A DNA stretch of 64,000 bases from an uncultured bacterium (GCA_905215465.1 CAJMPT010000006.1:11323-75322); one strand, 5' to 3'. Positions 26,905-35,949 are shown, counted from the first letter of the stretch. The notes: generated from the letters alone by a model not told the origin. Made by a program: numbers and translations.

Positions 26905-28065
26905 ATGCAAATCACCGAGGGCATTGCCTACATTGGCGTGAACGACCACGACATCGACCTCTTTGAGGGTCAGTACGACGTCCGCCAGAACGGCATGTCA
27001 TACAACTCCTACGTGGTCCTGGGCCAGAAGGTGGCCGTCTTGGACACCGTGGACGGCGGCTTTGTGGACGAGTGGCTGGGCAAGCTGGACGGCGCGCTTG
27101 ACGGCCGCACGCCCGACTACCTGGTTGTCCACCACATGGAGCCGGACCACTCCGCGGGCATCGCCGCCTTCATGGAGCGCTATCCCGCAGCGCAGGTGGT
27201 TGCCTCCGCGCCGGCCTTCAAGATGATGGCCGCCTACTTTGGCACGGACTTCGCCGACCGCCGCGTGGTTGCCAAGGAGGGCTTCAAGCTCGACCTGGGC
27301 GGCCACGCGCTCACCTTCATCGGCGCCGCCAACGTGCACTGGCCCGAGGTGCTCTTCTCCTTTGAGGCCACCACGCGCACGCTCTTCTCGGCTGACGGGT
27401 TTGGCAAGTTCGGCGCGCTCGACGTGGAGGACTCCGAGGGCTGGGCACACGAGGCCAGGCGCTACTACTTTGGCATCGTGGGCAAGTTCGGCCGCAACGT
27501 GCAGGCCGTCCTCAAGAAGGCCGCGGGCCTGGACATCGCGCGCATCTGCCCGCTGCATGGACCGGTGCTTGACCAGGAGCTTGGCTACTACCTGGACCTC
27601 TACAACACCTGGTCCAGCTACGAGCCCGAGGACAAGGGCGTGACCGTGTGCTTCTCCTCGGTCTACGGCCACACCAGGCAGGCTGCCCTCGAGCTGGCGT
27701 CCGCTCTTCAGGAGCGTGGCCAGAAGGTCTGTGTCTTTGACCTTGCCCGCGACGACATGTCCGAGGCCGTGGAGGACGCCTTCCGCTACGACCGCCTGGT
27801 GCTTGCCAGCGTGACCTACAACGGTGACGTCTTCCCGTTCATGAGCACCTTCATCCACGCCCTGGCCGAGCACGCCTATCAGAACCGCACGGTGGCCCTC
27901 ATGGAGTCCGGCACCTGGGCGCCGGCGGCCGCAAAGGCCATGCGCGCCCAGCTGGAGCAGATGAAGGGCCTGGCCGTGGCCGAGCAGGTGGTCACCGTCC
28001 GCGGCTCCCTGGACGACGCCTCCCGCGCCCAGATCGCCGCCCTGGCAGACGAGCTCTGCGCGTAG
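26905..28065 (+). CDS. Flavodiiron protein (A-type flavoprotein, FprA family)
   Basis: The 386-residue protein reduces O2 to water, and often NO, in anaerobes. The N-terminal metallo-beta-lactamase domain holds diiron ligands in HHMEPDHS (near 80-87), NVHWPE, SADGFG and PLHGPV. The C-terminal flavodoxin domain begins near residue 250 (VTVCFSSVYGHTRQ). Rubredoxin or reductase extensions are absent, so electrons must come from a separate donor. GGGGG lies before ATG 26905, and TAGAAT at 26858-26863 is a possible -10. It is a single-gene unit ending in a strong hairpin. Confidence 0.93.
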   Translation: MQITEGIAYIGVNDHDIDLFEGQYDVRQNGMSYNSYVVLGQKVAVLDTVDGGFVDEWLGKLDGALDGRTPDYLVVHHMEPDHSAGIAAFMERYPAAQVVASAPAFKMMAAYFGTDFADRRVVAKEGFKLDLGGHALTFIGAANVHWPEVLFSFEATTRTLFSADGFGKFGALDVEDSEGWAHEARRYYFGIVGKFGRNVQAVLKKAAGLDIARICPLHGPVLDQELGYYLDLYNTWSSYEPEDKGVTVCFSSVYGHTRQAALELASALQERGQKVCVFDLARDDMSEAVEDAFRYDRLVLASVTYNGDVFPFMSTFIHALAEHAYQNRTVALMESGTWAPAAAKAMRAQLEQMKGLAVAEQVVTVRGSLDDASRAQIAALADELCA

Positions 28066-28106
28066 GGGAGAAGGGCCAAGGGCGCACCGCGGCGCAGGCG
28101 GCAGCA

Positions 28107-28147
28107 AAAGGGGCGGCCCCGGACGTTCAATCCGGGGCCGCCCCTTT
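28107..28147. terminator. Strong bidirectional terminator between convergent genes
   Basis: A perfect 17-bp GC-rich stem (28107-28123 with 28131-28147, core GGGGCGGCCCCGGA) is flanked by A-rich and T-rich ends. It serves the flavodiiron gene on the plus strand and the transporter gene on the minus strand. Confidence 0.9.
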
Positions 28148-28199
28148 GTCTTGTCTTGCCTCAGGCGCTTCTGGCGAGAAGCCCTTCTCGCCGTGTGCG

Positions 28200-29435
28200 C
28201 TACTCGGAGGCTTGATCGCGGGCGGGGACCTTGAGCATCATGACGAATCCGATGACAAACAGAACGGCAATGCTCATGACGCCCAGGCTGGAGTTGTTGG
28301 TGAGGGCGGTGAATGTGCCCACCAGGAAGGTGCCCAGGATGGCGGCGTACTTGCCAAAGATGTCGAAGAAGCCAAAGTACTCGTTGGCACGCTCCTTGGG
28401 GCAGAGCTTGCCAAACTCCGAGCGAGAGAGCGCCTGGATGCCGCCCTGGAACATGCCGACCAGGATGGCCAGGATCCAGAACTCCGTGGCCGTGCGCAGG
28501 AAGAGCGCAGCAAACAGGGTGATGCCAAAGTAGGCGGCGATGGCGATGAGCAGCATCCTGCGGGTGCCGTACTTGCTGGACAGGCGGCCGTAGATGATGG
28601 CGGACGGGAAGGCCACGAACTGCGTCACCAGAAGGGCGAGCACGAGCTGCGTGGAGCTGATGCCGAGGTCCGTTCCGTAGCTGGTGGAGAGCTTGATGAT
28701 GGTGTGGACGCCGTCGATGTAGAAGAAGTAGGCAATCATGTAGAACTTGATGGCTCGATTGGTCCACATCTCCTTGAGGGTACCGCCTATGCCCTTGATG
28801 GCGCGGCTCACGGCGTGCTCCTCGCGCGGCTTGAAGTGCTTCTGCTGCACGTCCCTGAGCATGGGGATGGTGAAGGCCAGCCACCAGGCGGCGGTGATCA
28901 CGAAGGCGATCTGCATTGCGGTCTGAAGGCCTATGCCCAGTGCGTCGTAGTTGAGCACCACGAGCAGGCACGCGATGAACGGCACGCAGCTGCCGATGTA
29001 GCCCCAGGCGTAGCCCTGGCTGGAGATCTCGTCCATGCGGTCGTCTGTGGTGGCGTCCACCAGCAGCGCGTCGTAGAACACCATGGACGAGTTGAGCGCC
29101 ACCGAGCTGATGACGTAGATGACGAGGAAGGCCATGGCGCTCGTGGGTATGCCCAGGGCCACCGTGGCCACCACGCCCGTGCCGACGCAGCCAACGATGA
29201 ACTTCTTCTTCATGCCCTTCATGTCGGCGATGGAGCCCAGGATGGGCATGAGCAGCGCGATGATGAGGGAGGCCACGGTCTCGGCGTAGCTCCAGGCAAC
29301 CACCACGCCGCCGTCGGGCGCCAGCGAGCTGAAGTAGATGGGGATGACGCTGGTGGCGAGAAGCACCAGGGCCGAGTTGCCCACGTCGTACATGATCCAG
29401 CTCTTCTCGGCGCGGGTCATCTTCTGCTTGGCCAT
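28200..29435 (-). CDS. MFS transporter, UMF1 (Atg22-like) family
   Basis: The 411-residue integral membrane protein has about 12 hydrophobic segments. The N-terminal MYDVGNSALVLLATSVIPIYF is typical of UMF1-family carriers, and GSIADMKGMKKKF and GRLSSKYGTRRM are the MFS loop 2-3 and 8-9 motifs. The substrate is unknown; eukaryotic relatives export amino acids from vacuoles. AGAGGAGG precedes ATG 29435. A perfect TTGACACGTCAA palindrome lies 44 bases upstream, in the divergent gap. Confidence 0.85.
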   Translation of the reverse strand: MAKQKMTRAEKSWIMYDVGNSALVLLATSVIPIYFSSLAPDGGVVVAWSYAETVASLIIALLMPILGSIADMKGMKKKFIVGCVGTGVVATVALGIPTSAMAFLVIYVISSVALNSSMVFYDALLVDATTDDRMDEISSQGYAWGYIGSCVPFIACLLVVLNYDALGIGLQTAMQIAFVITAAWWLAFTIPMLRDVQQKHFKPREEHAVSRAIKGIGGTLKEMWTNRAIKFYMIAYFFYIDGVHTIIKLSTSYGTDLGISSTQLVLALLVTQFVAFPSAIIYGRLSSKYGTRRMLLIAIAAYFGITLFAALFLRTATEFWILAILVGMFQGGIQALSRSEFGKLCPKERANEYFGFFDIFGKYAAILGTFLVGTFTALTNNSSLGVMSIAVLFVIGFVMMLKVPARDQASE

Positions 29436-29478
29436 GGGGCCTCCTCTGGTTGTCGCTTCGTCTGGCGGCTCGGCAATA

Positions 29479-29490
29479 TTGACACGTCAA
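29479..29490. promoter_or_regulatory. Palindrome TTGACACGTCAA in divergent intergenic region
   Basis: This 12-base perfect palindrome lies between the minus-strand transporter and the plus-strand phospholipase-like gene. It offers a -35-like TTGACA or TTGACG on either strand, but no good -10 lies at 17 bases, so an operator is more likely. Confidence 0.35.
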
Positions 29491-29688
29491 CATTACAACA
29501 ACGTCCGGCCGGCTGCCTCGGAGCCATTGATGCAATCACGTTACCGCACGGCGGGATGCGTCCTCCCAACGCGGCGGTAAGGGTTGTGTAATACGCCGCA
29601 GTCGGCATGTGGACGGGCTTCTCGCCGCGCGCCCGTGGCCTCGCGTTGGTTCATAATCGGGGGCAGGAAAACGCGAGAAAGGCCTCCC

Positions 29689-30669
29689 ATGCCAGCCATC
29701 GTCACCCATGACCTCTTTGGCCGCGCCGTCGCCGATGACGTCGCCGACCTCATGAACTTCCGCTCCGTTGACGAGAGGGACGCCTACCTCCTGGGCAACC
29801 AGGGTCCCGACCCGCTCTTCTACCTGGTGGCGCACCCGCTGATGGCAAAGTGGTCAAAGCTCGGCAACACCATGCACAACGCCTCTCCCGCGCCGCTCTT
29901 GGTTGCCATGCGCGAGGCCGCCGAGCAGCTCGAGGGGCGCGAGCGCGCCATCGCCCGCGCCTACGTGGCCGGCTTCACGAGCCACTGGGTCCTGGACTCC
30001 ACTATGCATCCCTTTGTGTACTACTGGCAAAACGGCCTCACCCGCGCGGGCGTTCCCGGCCTTGACGGCGCCGACGCGCAGAAGGTCCACGCGGAGATCG
30101 AGCGCGACTGGGACGAGATGGCCCTCTTCCGCCTGACGGGCAAGACCGTGGCCGAGTGGCGCCCCTACCGCGAGGTCCTGGTGGCTTCTCCCGAGGTGCT
30201 CTCCTGCGTGGACAAGCTCTACTTCTATACGGCACTGTGGGTGTTCGGTCTGCCGGTGGACCCGCAGACCTTCTCCGTCTCGGTCCACGAGTTCAGGCTC
30301 CTGCAGCGCCTCTTCTACTCCGCGGGCGGCGGCAAGCGCCTGGCCCTGGGCGGCGTCGAGCGCCTCTTCACGCACGACCGCTACTCGCTCTACCGCGCCA
30401 TGAGCCACCGCGTGCGCAGGCAGGACACCAGCGACTTTGACAACCGCGAGCACGCCAGCTGGGACAACCCCTTCACGGGCCAGGCGTCCACGGCCGACTT
30501 CTGGGAGCTCTTCGAGGGCGCCCAGGCCCGCCTCCTGCCGCTCATCGACGAGATCGTCATCTCCGGCGCGGGCTTTGCCACCGTGCGCCAGCTCACGGGG
30601 GACCTCAACTTCGAGGGCAACCCGGTGCCTCCCGCCAGCAACGACGCCGCTGCCGAGGCCGCCCGTTGA
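29689..30669 (+). CDS. Zinc-dependent phospholipase C-like protein
   Basis: The 326-residue protein has histidines spaced as in the PF00882 zinc-dependent phospholipase C fold: His7 in IVTHDLFG, GNQGPDPLFY, a TMHNASP segment, and TSHWVLDSTMHPF near 102-114. Members bind three zinc ions; many bacterial relatives have no proven substrate. No signal peptide is evident, so it appears cytoplasmic. ATG 29689 was chosen because similarity begins there and GAGAAAGG lies upstream. Its TGA overlaps the TTG start of vsr. Confidence 0.8.
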   Translation: MPAIVTHDLFGRAVADDVADLMNFRSVDERDAYLLGNQGPDPLFYLVAHPLMAKWSKLGNTMHNASPAPLLVAMREAAEQLEGRERAIARAYVAGFTSHWVLDSTMHPFVYYWQNGLTRAGVPGLDGADAQKVHAEIERDWDEMALFRLTGKTVAEWRPYREVLVASPEVLSCVDKLYFYTALWVFGLPVDPQTFSVSVHEFRLLQRLFYSAGGGKRLALGGVERLFTHDRYSLYRAMSHRVRRQDTSDFDNREHASWDNPFTGQASTADFWELFEGAQARLLPLIDEIVISGAGFATVRQLTGDLNFEGNPVPPASNDAAAEAAR

Positions 30670-31208
30670 CGGAGGACTCCCGCGCCGAAAGGCCCGTCTC
30701 CGCGGCCACGCGCCACGTGATGCAGGCTAACAAGAGCAAGAACACAAAGCCCGAGCTCAAGGTCCGCGCGGCCCTGCGCAAGGCCGGGCTTTCCGGCTAC
30801 CGCCTGCACTGGAAGAAGGCTCCGGGCAAGCCCGACATCTGCTATCCCGGCCGCCGCGTGGCCATCTTTGTCAACGGCTGCTTCTGGCACCGCTGCCCGC
30901 ACTGCGGCCTTTCCATGCCCAAGTCAAACGTGGACTTCTGGGAGGCCAAGTTCGCCCGCAACCGCGCCCGCGACGCGCGCGACAACGCGCTTCTGGTGAG
31001 CGGCGGCTGGACGGTCATCACCATCTGGGAGTGCCGCCTCAAGAAGGGTTGCTTTGACGCCACCATGGCCGAGCTCGTGCGGCAGATCCGCCGCGCGGAG
31101 GAGCTGCACGCCGCCGGCCTGCGCTCAGGACGCCTGGTGGAGATTGGCTCCGAGCCGGCTTGGCGCGTCCGCCGCAGCCGCCTGCGCCGCCGCTTGCGCA
31201 GGGCGTAG
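30666..31208 (+). CDS. vsr: Very short patch repair (Vsr) endonuclease
   Basis: The 180-residue protein nicks next to T:G mismatches left by deamination of 5-methylcytosine. KPDICYPGRRVAIFVNGCFW carries the catalytic Asp, followed by HRCPHCG with zinc-ligand cysteines and WEAKFARN. The start is TTG 30666, overlapping the upstream stop (TTGA); ATG 30720 is the alternative but would remove part of the N-terminal helix. The C-terminal ~40 residues are an Arg-rich extension. No cytosine methyltransferase is in the window, so its partner must be elsewhere or lost. Confidence 0.9.
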   Translation: MTEDSRAERPVSAATRHVMQANKSKNTKPELKVRAALRKAGLSGYRLHWKKAPGKPDICYPGRRVAIFVNGCFWHRCPHCGLSMPKSNVDFWEAKFARNRARDARDNALLVSGGWTVITIWECRLKKGCFDATMAELVRQIRRAEELHAAGLRSGRLVEIGSEPAWRVRRSRLRRRLRRA

Positions 31209-31268
31209 GCCTCTGTCGGGCCGCACGGGCTTCTCGCCTGTCGGGCTTCTCGCCGCCTGCGCCGCCGC

Positions 31269-31330
31269 TCTCATCCCAAATCGACATTCTGGGGGCCTTT
31301 GAGGGGGCAAAACGTCGATTTGGGATGAGA
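31269..31330. repeat. 17-bp perfect inverted repeat
   Basis: TCTCATCCCAAATCGAC (31269-31285) is exactly complementary to 31314-31330, around a 28-base loop. No T-tract follows. It resembles the other long-arm palindromes in this window in design but not in sequence. It lies in the 308-base gap 31209-31516, which otherwise shows two GGCGAGAAG-type words and no gene. Confidence 0.85.
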
Positions 31331-31516
31331 ACGCCTTACGGAGCCCTCCTAGGCGAGAAGTGCCTCTACGCCCCTAACGCCGCAGGCGCGTTGTTACGCC
31401 CAGGTAGCAAGGAAGTGCCGTTTGCCCGACACGCCGGCCGGCGGTGCCTGCCTGGTGGTAGGCTCTTGCCAATGCGGCGCAGGTGGGAGCCTGCAAGACT
31501 GGGGGAGGGGATTCCG

Positions 31517-32326
31517 ACGTCAACCTACGTCTTCTCTGACGTGCACGGCCACCGAGCCACGCTCGAGCGCGTGCTGGAGCGCGTCTGCCCCTCTGCCGAG
31601 GACCGCTTCTTCTGCCTGGGAGACATGATCGACCGTGGCCCCGACCCGTTGGGCGTCATTGCCGTCACCCGCGCACTGCCCAACGTCTGCGTGCTCAAGG
31701 GCAACCACGAGGACCTCATGCTTCACGCCCTGAGGGGCAAGGATGAGGTCGAGATGTCCATGTGCGCCATGGACTGGGCCATGAACGGCGGCTCCACCAC
31801 GTCGGACGCCCTGGAGGCCCTCGACGACGAGGATGCCGCCATGATCGTTGACTGGGCGGAGCGGCTTGCGTGCTGGGCTCAGGCGCGCGTGGGCGGGCGC
31901 GACTACATCCTCACGCACGCGGGCATCGATCCGTGGCGCGTCGAGGTTCCCGCCTCGTGGGAAGACGGCGCCATCGAGCGGCTCATGGCCGGGCAGAGGC
32001 CCGATGACCTGCTGTGGATTCGCGACGACTTCTGGACCAGCCCCACCGGCCTGGTCAACGAGCAGGGAGAAGGGCCCATCGTCATTGCCGGGCACACGCC
32101 CACGCCCTACCTGGCGGCCATGCTCGGGGAGTCCTGCGGCCCCACGAGAAACGCCGACGGCCTGGCTCAGATGGTCAAGGTCGGCGCCTGCGAGGCCACG
32201 GGCGGCGTGGCGGACCGCTGGGACATCGATGCCGGAGCCGCTGGCGGCGCCGGGTTTGGCCAGGTACTTGTCCTGCGCCTGGACGACGGGGCCTGTTTCT
32301 ACGAGTCTGTCCTTCCTGGCGAGTAG
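31517..32326 (+). CDS. Serine/threonine-type metallophosphoesterase, apparent ACG start
   Basis: The 269-residue calcineurin-like phosphatase has DVHGH (metal ligands D and H) near residue 8, GDMIDRGPD near 36, GNHEDL near 65, and a later THAGIDPW and IAGHTPT. These are the five blocks of PrpA/diadenosine-tetraphosphatase-type enzymes. Family similarity begins with STYVFSDVHGH. The codon before it is ACG (31517), seven bases after the strong site GGGGGAGGGG. No in-frame ATG, GTG or TTG lies at that distance. The nearest, ATG 31472, has only a weak site. Either ACG is used or an ATG was mutated. Confidence 0.82.
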   Translation, partial: TSTYVFSDVHGHRATLERVLERVCPSAEDRFFCLGDMIDRGPDPLGVIAVTRALPNVCVLKGNHEDLMLHALRGKDEVEMSMCAMDWAMNGGSTTSDALEALDDEDAAMIVDWAERLACWAQARVGGRDYILTHAGIDPWRVEVPASWEDGAIERLMAGQRPDDLLWIRDDFWTSPTGLVNEQGEGPIVIAGHTPTPYLAAMLGESCGPTRNADGLAQMVKVGACEATGGVADRWDIDAGAAGGAGFGQVLVLRLDDGACFYESVLPGE

Positions 32327-32453
32327 CCGAGGGAAGGTCAGGGAAGAGCACGAGGGGCCGCTCGCGTCGGATGACGCAGGCGGCCCCTCGCGCTTCTCGG
32401 CTTGATGGCTGGCGGCGCGGCCGGTGCCGGGTGGGCGTCGGTTGGCCCGGCCC

Positions 32454-33083
32454 CTACCTCCCGGCCTCGTGGTTGAGGACGTTCTGCGGCATGGTGGCGC
32501 AGCTGGGCTGGTAGATGTCGACGCAGCTGAAGGTGCGGCCCTTCTCGTCAAAGGTATAGGTCACCACGCAGCAGTTGGAGAGTTGCGCCACGTCCTCCAC
32601 CTGCGAGAGGGCCTTCCAGTGGTTCTTGAAGAGGCGGCCCATGGTGCCGTGGGAGACCACCAGGGCGCTCTGGACGTCGTCGCGCAGCATGATGCGCTCG
32701 AGCGCGGAGCAGATGCGCTTCTCGGCGTGGTCCTCGGACTCTCCGCCAAACTGCAGGAAGTAGTCGTGGTAGGGGCCGACGACGTTCGTGGAGTTGACGG
32801 TGCCGTCAAGGCTGCCAAAGCTCATCTCCATGAGCCCGTCCACCAGCTCGTAGCCTCGCTCGGCAATGCCGGGCAGCGCAATCTCGAGCGTCTCTCTCGC
32901 CCGGCCCAAAGGAGAGCAGAAGACGTGGTCGAGCTGGATGCCCGACTCGCGCAGGTGGAGCCCGGACTCGGCCGACTGGCGACGCCCCAGCTCCGTGAGG
33001 GGCGCGTCGGTGTGTCCCTGCCAGCAGTTGCGCACGTTGAGCTCGGTCTGCCCGTGGCGCATGAATCGTAAATACTTGGTCAT
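32454..33083 (-). CDS. Histidine phosphatase family protein (phosphoglycerate mutase-like)
   Basis: The 209-residue protein has the RHG signature LRFMRHGQTELN with the phospho-accepting His10. LTELGRRQSAESG, FCSPLGRARETLE and VVSHGTMGR hold the other pocket residues. It is probably a small-molecule phosphatase rather than a glycolytic mutase, because the mutase-specific insert is absent. AAAGGG lies eight bases before ATG 33083. It is divergent from the HAD gene 92 bases away. Confidence 0.88.
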   Translation of the reverse strand: MTKYLRFMRHGQTELNVRNCWQGHTDAPLTELGRRQSAESGLHLRESGIQLDHVFCSPLGRARETLEIALPGIAERGYELVDGLMEMSFGSLDGTVNSTNVVGPYHDYFLQFGGESEDHAEKRICSALERIMLRDDVQSALVVSHGTMGRLFKNHWKALSQVEDVAQLSNCCVVTYTFDEKGRTFSCVDIYQPSCATMPQNVLNHEAGR

Positions 33084-33174
33084 CCTCTGCCCTTTCCGAC
33101 CTGTGGGTTTCCGGCGGTAGAGTATAAGCTAGCCACACCAGACGCGGCATGCTGAAAGGAGGGCGAGAAACCCA

Positions 33175-34017
33175 ATGGCCAGAAACCCCGTGACCGGCGC
33201 CAAGGTCAGGCTCGTGGTGACCGACGAGGACGGAACCTTCATGGACCTGGGCGGCGAGGACTTCAGCCGCGAGCGCTTCTCGGCGGTCTTTGGGCGCATG
33301 CGGGCGGACGGTTGCCGCTTTGCCGTGGCCACGAGCAACCAGAGCTTCCAGGTCAAGGACGTCTTTGGGCCGCTTGCGCCCCACGTGGCGCTGGCGACCT
33401 CGAACGGGGCCTACGTGGAGGCCGAGGGCAGGCGCCTGCGCGTGAGCGTGGCCCCGGACGGCGCCGTGGAGCGCGTACTCGCGGCCCACGCCGCCCACCC
33501 GGAGATCCCTCTCTGCACGGTCTGCGCGGACGGCGCGTGGGTGGAGCCCGGCGCCGATGCGGACTTTGTTGCCGAGATGACCATGTACTCGCACGGCATG
33601 GGGCAGGTGGAGTCCCTGGCAGACCCGCGCGCCACGCGCGACGTGCTCATGTTCTGGTCCCGCGTGCCTGCGGCCGACCTCGCGCGCTCCATCGCCATCA
33701 TGCAAAAGGCCCTGGGTGGCTCCATGGACGTGGTGGACAGCGGCTGCGAGGACGGCTGGGGCTACTTTGACGTGGTCCAGCGAGGCGTCTCCAAGGCCAC
33801 GGGCGTCTCGGCCCTCATGGCACACTGGGGGATCTCTCCCGAGGAGGTCGTGGCCTTTGGCGACGCCGGCAACGACGTGGACATGCTGCGGCTTGCCGGC
33901 GCGAGCTTTGCCATGGGCAACGCTGACGACGCCGTGAAGGCTGCGGCCGACCTCGTCTGCGCCCCCTGCCGCGAGCAGGGCGTCCTTCGGGTGCTCGAGG
34001 AGCTCTGGCCTGCCTAG
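33175..34017 (+). CDS. Cof-type HAD-IIB hydrolase
   Basis: This 280-residue phosphatase has motif I VTDEDGTFMD near residue 15, where the second conserved residue is Glu rather than the usual Met or Leu. Motif II is ATSNQS near 51, and motif III/IV is VVAFGDAGNDVDML near 224. The large type IIB cap lies between. Relatives dephosphorylate sugar phosphates, FMN or pyridoxal phosphate. AAAGGAGGG precedes ATG 33175, and TATAAG at 33123 is a possible -10. Confidence 0.88.
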   Translation: MARNPVTGAKVRLVVTDEDGTFMDLGGEDFSRERFSAVFGRMRADGCRFAVATSNQSFQVKDVFGPLAPHVALATSNGAYVEAEGRRLRVSVAPDGAVERVLAAHAAHPEIPLCTVCADGAWVEPGADADFVAEMTMYSHGMGQVESLADPRATRDVLMFWSRVPAADLARSIAIMQKALGGSMDVVDSGCEDGWGYFDVVQRGVSKATGVSALMAHWGISPEEVVAFGDAGNDVDMLRLAGASFAMGNADDAVKAAADLVCAPCREQGVLRVLEELWPA

Positions 34018-34134
34018 CCAGTGCGCCACCGCCGGCGAGAAGTGCGTGGAGCCTGGCGGGGTGCGGCCGGGACCTTGCCGGCCTGTGGCACAATGGGCAG
34101 GCTGAACAAACGAGACTCAAACGCAGGAGGGGCC

Positions 34135-35949
34135 ATGGGCCCAAAGATCAGCTGCGCCGCCGAGGGGCTCCTTCGCGGCGTCGTAGGCTCAGACACTGAC
34201 GAGAACGGCTGGACCAGGCCGCAGCGCTTCACGGCGGGCCAGCTCAAGGCCCTGGGAAGCTGCCGTGCGTGGCACCCGGGCCTGTATCGCCAGCTCGCGG
34301 CCACCACGGCCGGCGTCTCCCTGCAGTTTGAGACGGACTCCTCCAACGTTTGGGTGGAGGTGGCCCAGGACCCCCTGCCGCGCGGTTCCGCCGCGGTCAT
34401 CGCGGACGTCGAGCGCTACGGCGCGGGCGTCCAGCCTCCCTACGACGGCTTTTCGGCAGACGTGGACGACGTCCACCTGCCGCTGGCGCTGCCGGACGAG
34501 GACGGCCTCCTGAGCTTCTGCATCGACGTGGCCGAGGCCCCCGAGCCCGGCGTCCAGCGCCTGCCCGGCATGGGTGGCGCCAGCACGCACCGCGTGACCA
34601 TCTGGCTTCCCTGCCTGGGCGGCTGCGAGGTGCGCTCCGTCATGGGCGACGGCACCTTCATAGAGCCGGCGGGCGGCCGTGGCCAGCTCCTGGTGCTGGG
34701 AGACTCCATAGCCCAGGGCTACGTGACCTGCGACCCGGGCCTCTCCTGGCCTGCCCGTCTTGCCTCTCAGCTGGGCCTCGAGCTCATCAACCAGGGCGTG
34801 GGCGGCCAGGTCTTCCAGCCGGGCACCTTGGTGGGCATGGCCGCGGCCACCCGTCCGGAGCACGTGGTGGTGGAGTTTGGCGCCAACTACCGCTTCGAGC
34901 CCTGCCAGGCCGGCCGCGTGGAGCAGGAGGTGCGCACCTACCTCTACGAGGTTGCCGCCGCTTGGCCCGAGGTTCCCGTCTGGGTCATGACGACGCTGCC
35001 CTACACCGAGGTCGCCTACCCCAACCATCCGCGCAGCTGCTTCTCCGAGATTGACGCCATCATCCGCCGCTGCGCCGCGCGCCACGCCAACATGCGCGTG
35101 GTGGACGGCTCGACCCTGCTCGACGGGGGAGACCTCGCATGCCTTCTGGCGGACGACTCCGACCACCCCGGCCCCGCGGGCCAGGCGATGCTCGCCGAGC
35201 GCCTGGGGTTTGTCGTCTTGGCCCGTACCGAGGACGAGCCGCGCCGCCGCGAGCGTGCCCTGGGCCTGCTGTCCCGCTCCGGCGAGAAGGGCCTGCCCCT
35301 GGTGGAGACCCTGCGTCGCGGCGTGGGCGAGGTGCTCCTGGCACAGAAGGGCTGCGTGCTTTTGCGCGCCACGGACGGCATGAGGATGCTCTGGGTCACC
35401 AACCGCAAGCTCGCCCGCCAGGCCGTGCGCTGCCTGGGGGCCGCGCGCGTGACCTGCCTTCTGGGCAGCCGCACGGTGGCCGCCGACGTTGCCCGCGAGC
35501 TGGGGGCGCAGGGCTTGGAGCCGTGCCTGTCGTTCTCGTACAGGGGCTCCTCGGCGCCTCTGGTGGAGGCCTCGCGCGACATCCGCGTGCTCACGGCCGC
35601 CTACGAGGGGCAGATCCTGGAGCACTACGCGCACCCGGAGTACCTCGAGCCCGGCGAGCTTGCGAGCGCCCTGGAGCAAGGACGGGTGCTCGGCGGTTTT
35701 GAGGAGGGGCGCCTCTGCGGCTTTGTGGGGGAGCACGCCGAGGGCTCCATCGGCCTTCTGGAGGTCTTCGAGGGCAGCCGCCGGCGCGGCTGGGGCCAGG
35801 CGCTTCTCTCCGCCAAGGTGGCCCAGCAGCTCGACGAGGGGCTCACGCCCTGGGCCGAGGTCTGGTCGGAGAACGAGGCCTCTCGCGCCCTCATGGAGAA
35901 GGTCGGCTTCTCGTGCGCGCCCGCCAACGGCATGTGGTTCATATCCTGA
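34135..35949 (+). CDS. SGNH hydrolase fused to a C-terminal GNAT acetyltransferase
   Basis: The 604-residue protein has an N-terminal beta-rich domain (about 1-175) and an SGNH/GDSL esterase domain with LVLGDSIAQGY (Ser near 190), NQGVGGQVF, EFGANYRF and DDSDHPGPAG (Asp/His near 342-345). A middle region (about 370-520) precedes a GNAT domain ending in SRRRGWGQALLSAKV and NEASRALMEKVGF. The SGNH part resembles carbohydrate esterases; the acetyltransferase would act on an amine. Joining deacylation and acetylation in one chain is unusual. GGAGG four bases before ATG 34135 fixes the start. No signal peptide is seen. Confidence 0.85.
   Translation: MGPKISCAAEGLLRGVVGSDTDENGWTRPQRFTAGQLKALGSCRAWHPGLYRQLAATTAGVSLQFETDSSNVWVEVAQDPLPRGSAAVIADVERYGAGVQPPYDGFSADVDDVHLPLALPDEDGLLSFCIDVAEAPEPGVQRLPGMGGASTHRVTIWLPCLGGCEVRSVMGDGTFIEPAGGRGQLLVLGDSIAQGYVTCDPGLSWPARLASQLGLELINQGVGGQVFQPGTLVGMAAATRPEHVVVEFGANYRFEPCQAGRVEQEVRTYLYEVAAAWPEVPVWVMTTLPYTEVAYPNHPRSCFSEIDAIIRRCAARHANMRVVDGSTLLDGGDLACLLADDSDHPGPAGQAMLAERLGFVVLARTEDEPRRRERALGLLSRSGEKGLPLVETLRRGVGEVLLAQKGCVLLRATDGMRMLWVTNRKLARQAVRCLGAARVTCLLGSRTVAADVARELGAQGLEPCLSFSYRGSSAPLVEASRDIRVLTAAYEGQILEHYAHPEYLEPGELASALEQGRVLGGFEEGRLCGFVGEHAEGSIGLLEVFEGSRRRGWGQALLSAKVAQQLDEGLTPWAEVWSENEASRALMEKVGFSCAPANGMWFIS

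Noticed and set aside
29479..29490. TTGACACGTCAA as a full promoter
   Set aside because: The -35 match is good on both strands but no -10 lies at a workable distance, so only an operator-like palindrome is listed.
26998..29535. 845-residue minus-strand frame across the flavodiiron gene and transporter
   Set aside because: It crosses two real genes and a terminator and is His/Arg-rich in the way of out-of-frame translations of GC-rich DNA.
28146..29591. 481-residue plus-strand frame over the UMF1 transporter
   Set aside because: The minus-strand transporter has clear membrane topology, family motifs and a ribosome site; the other frame has none.
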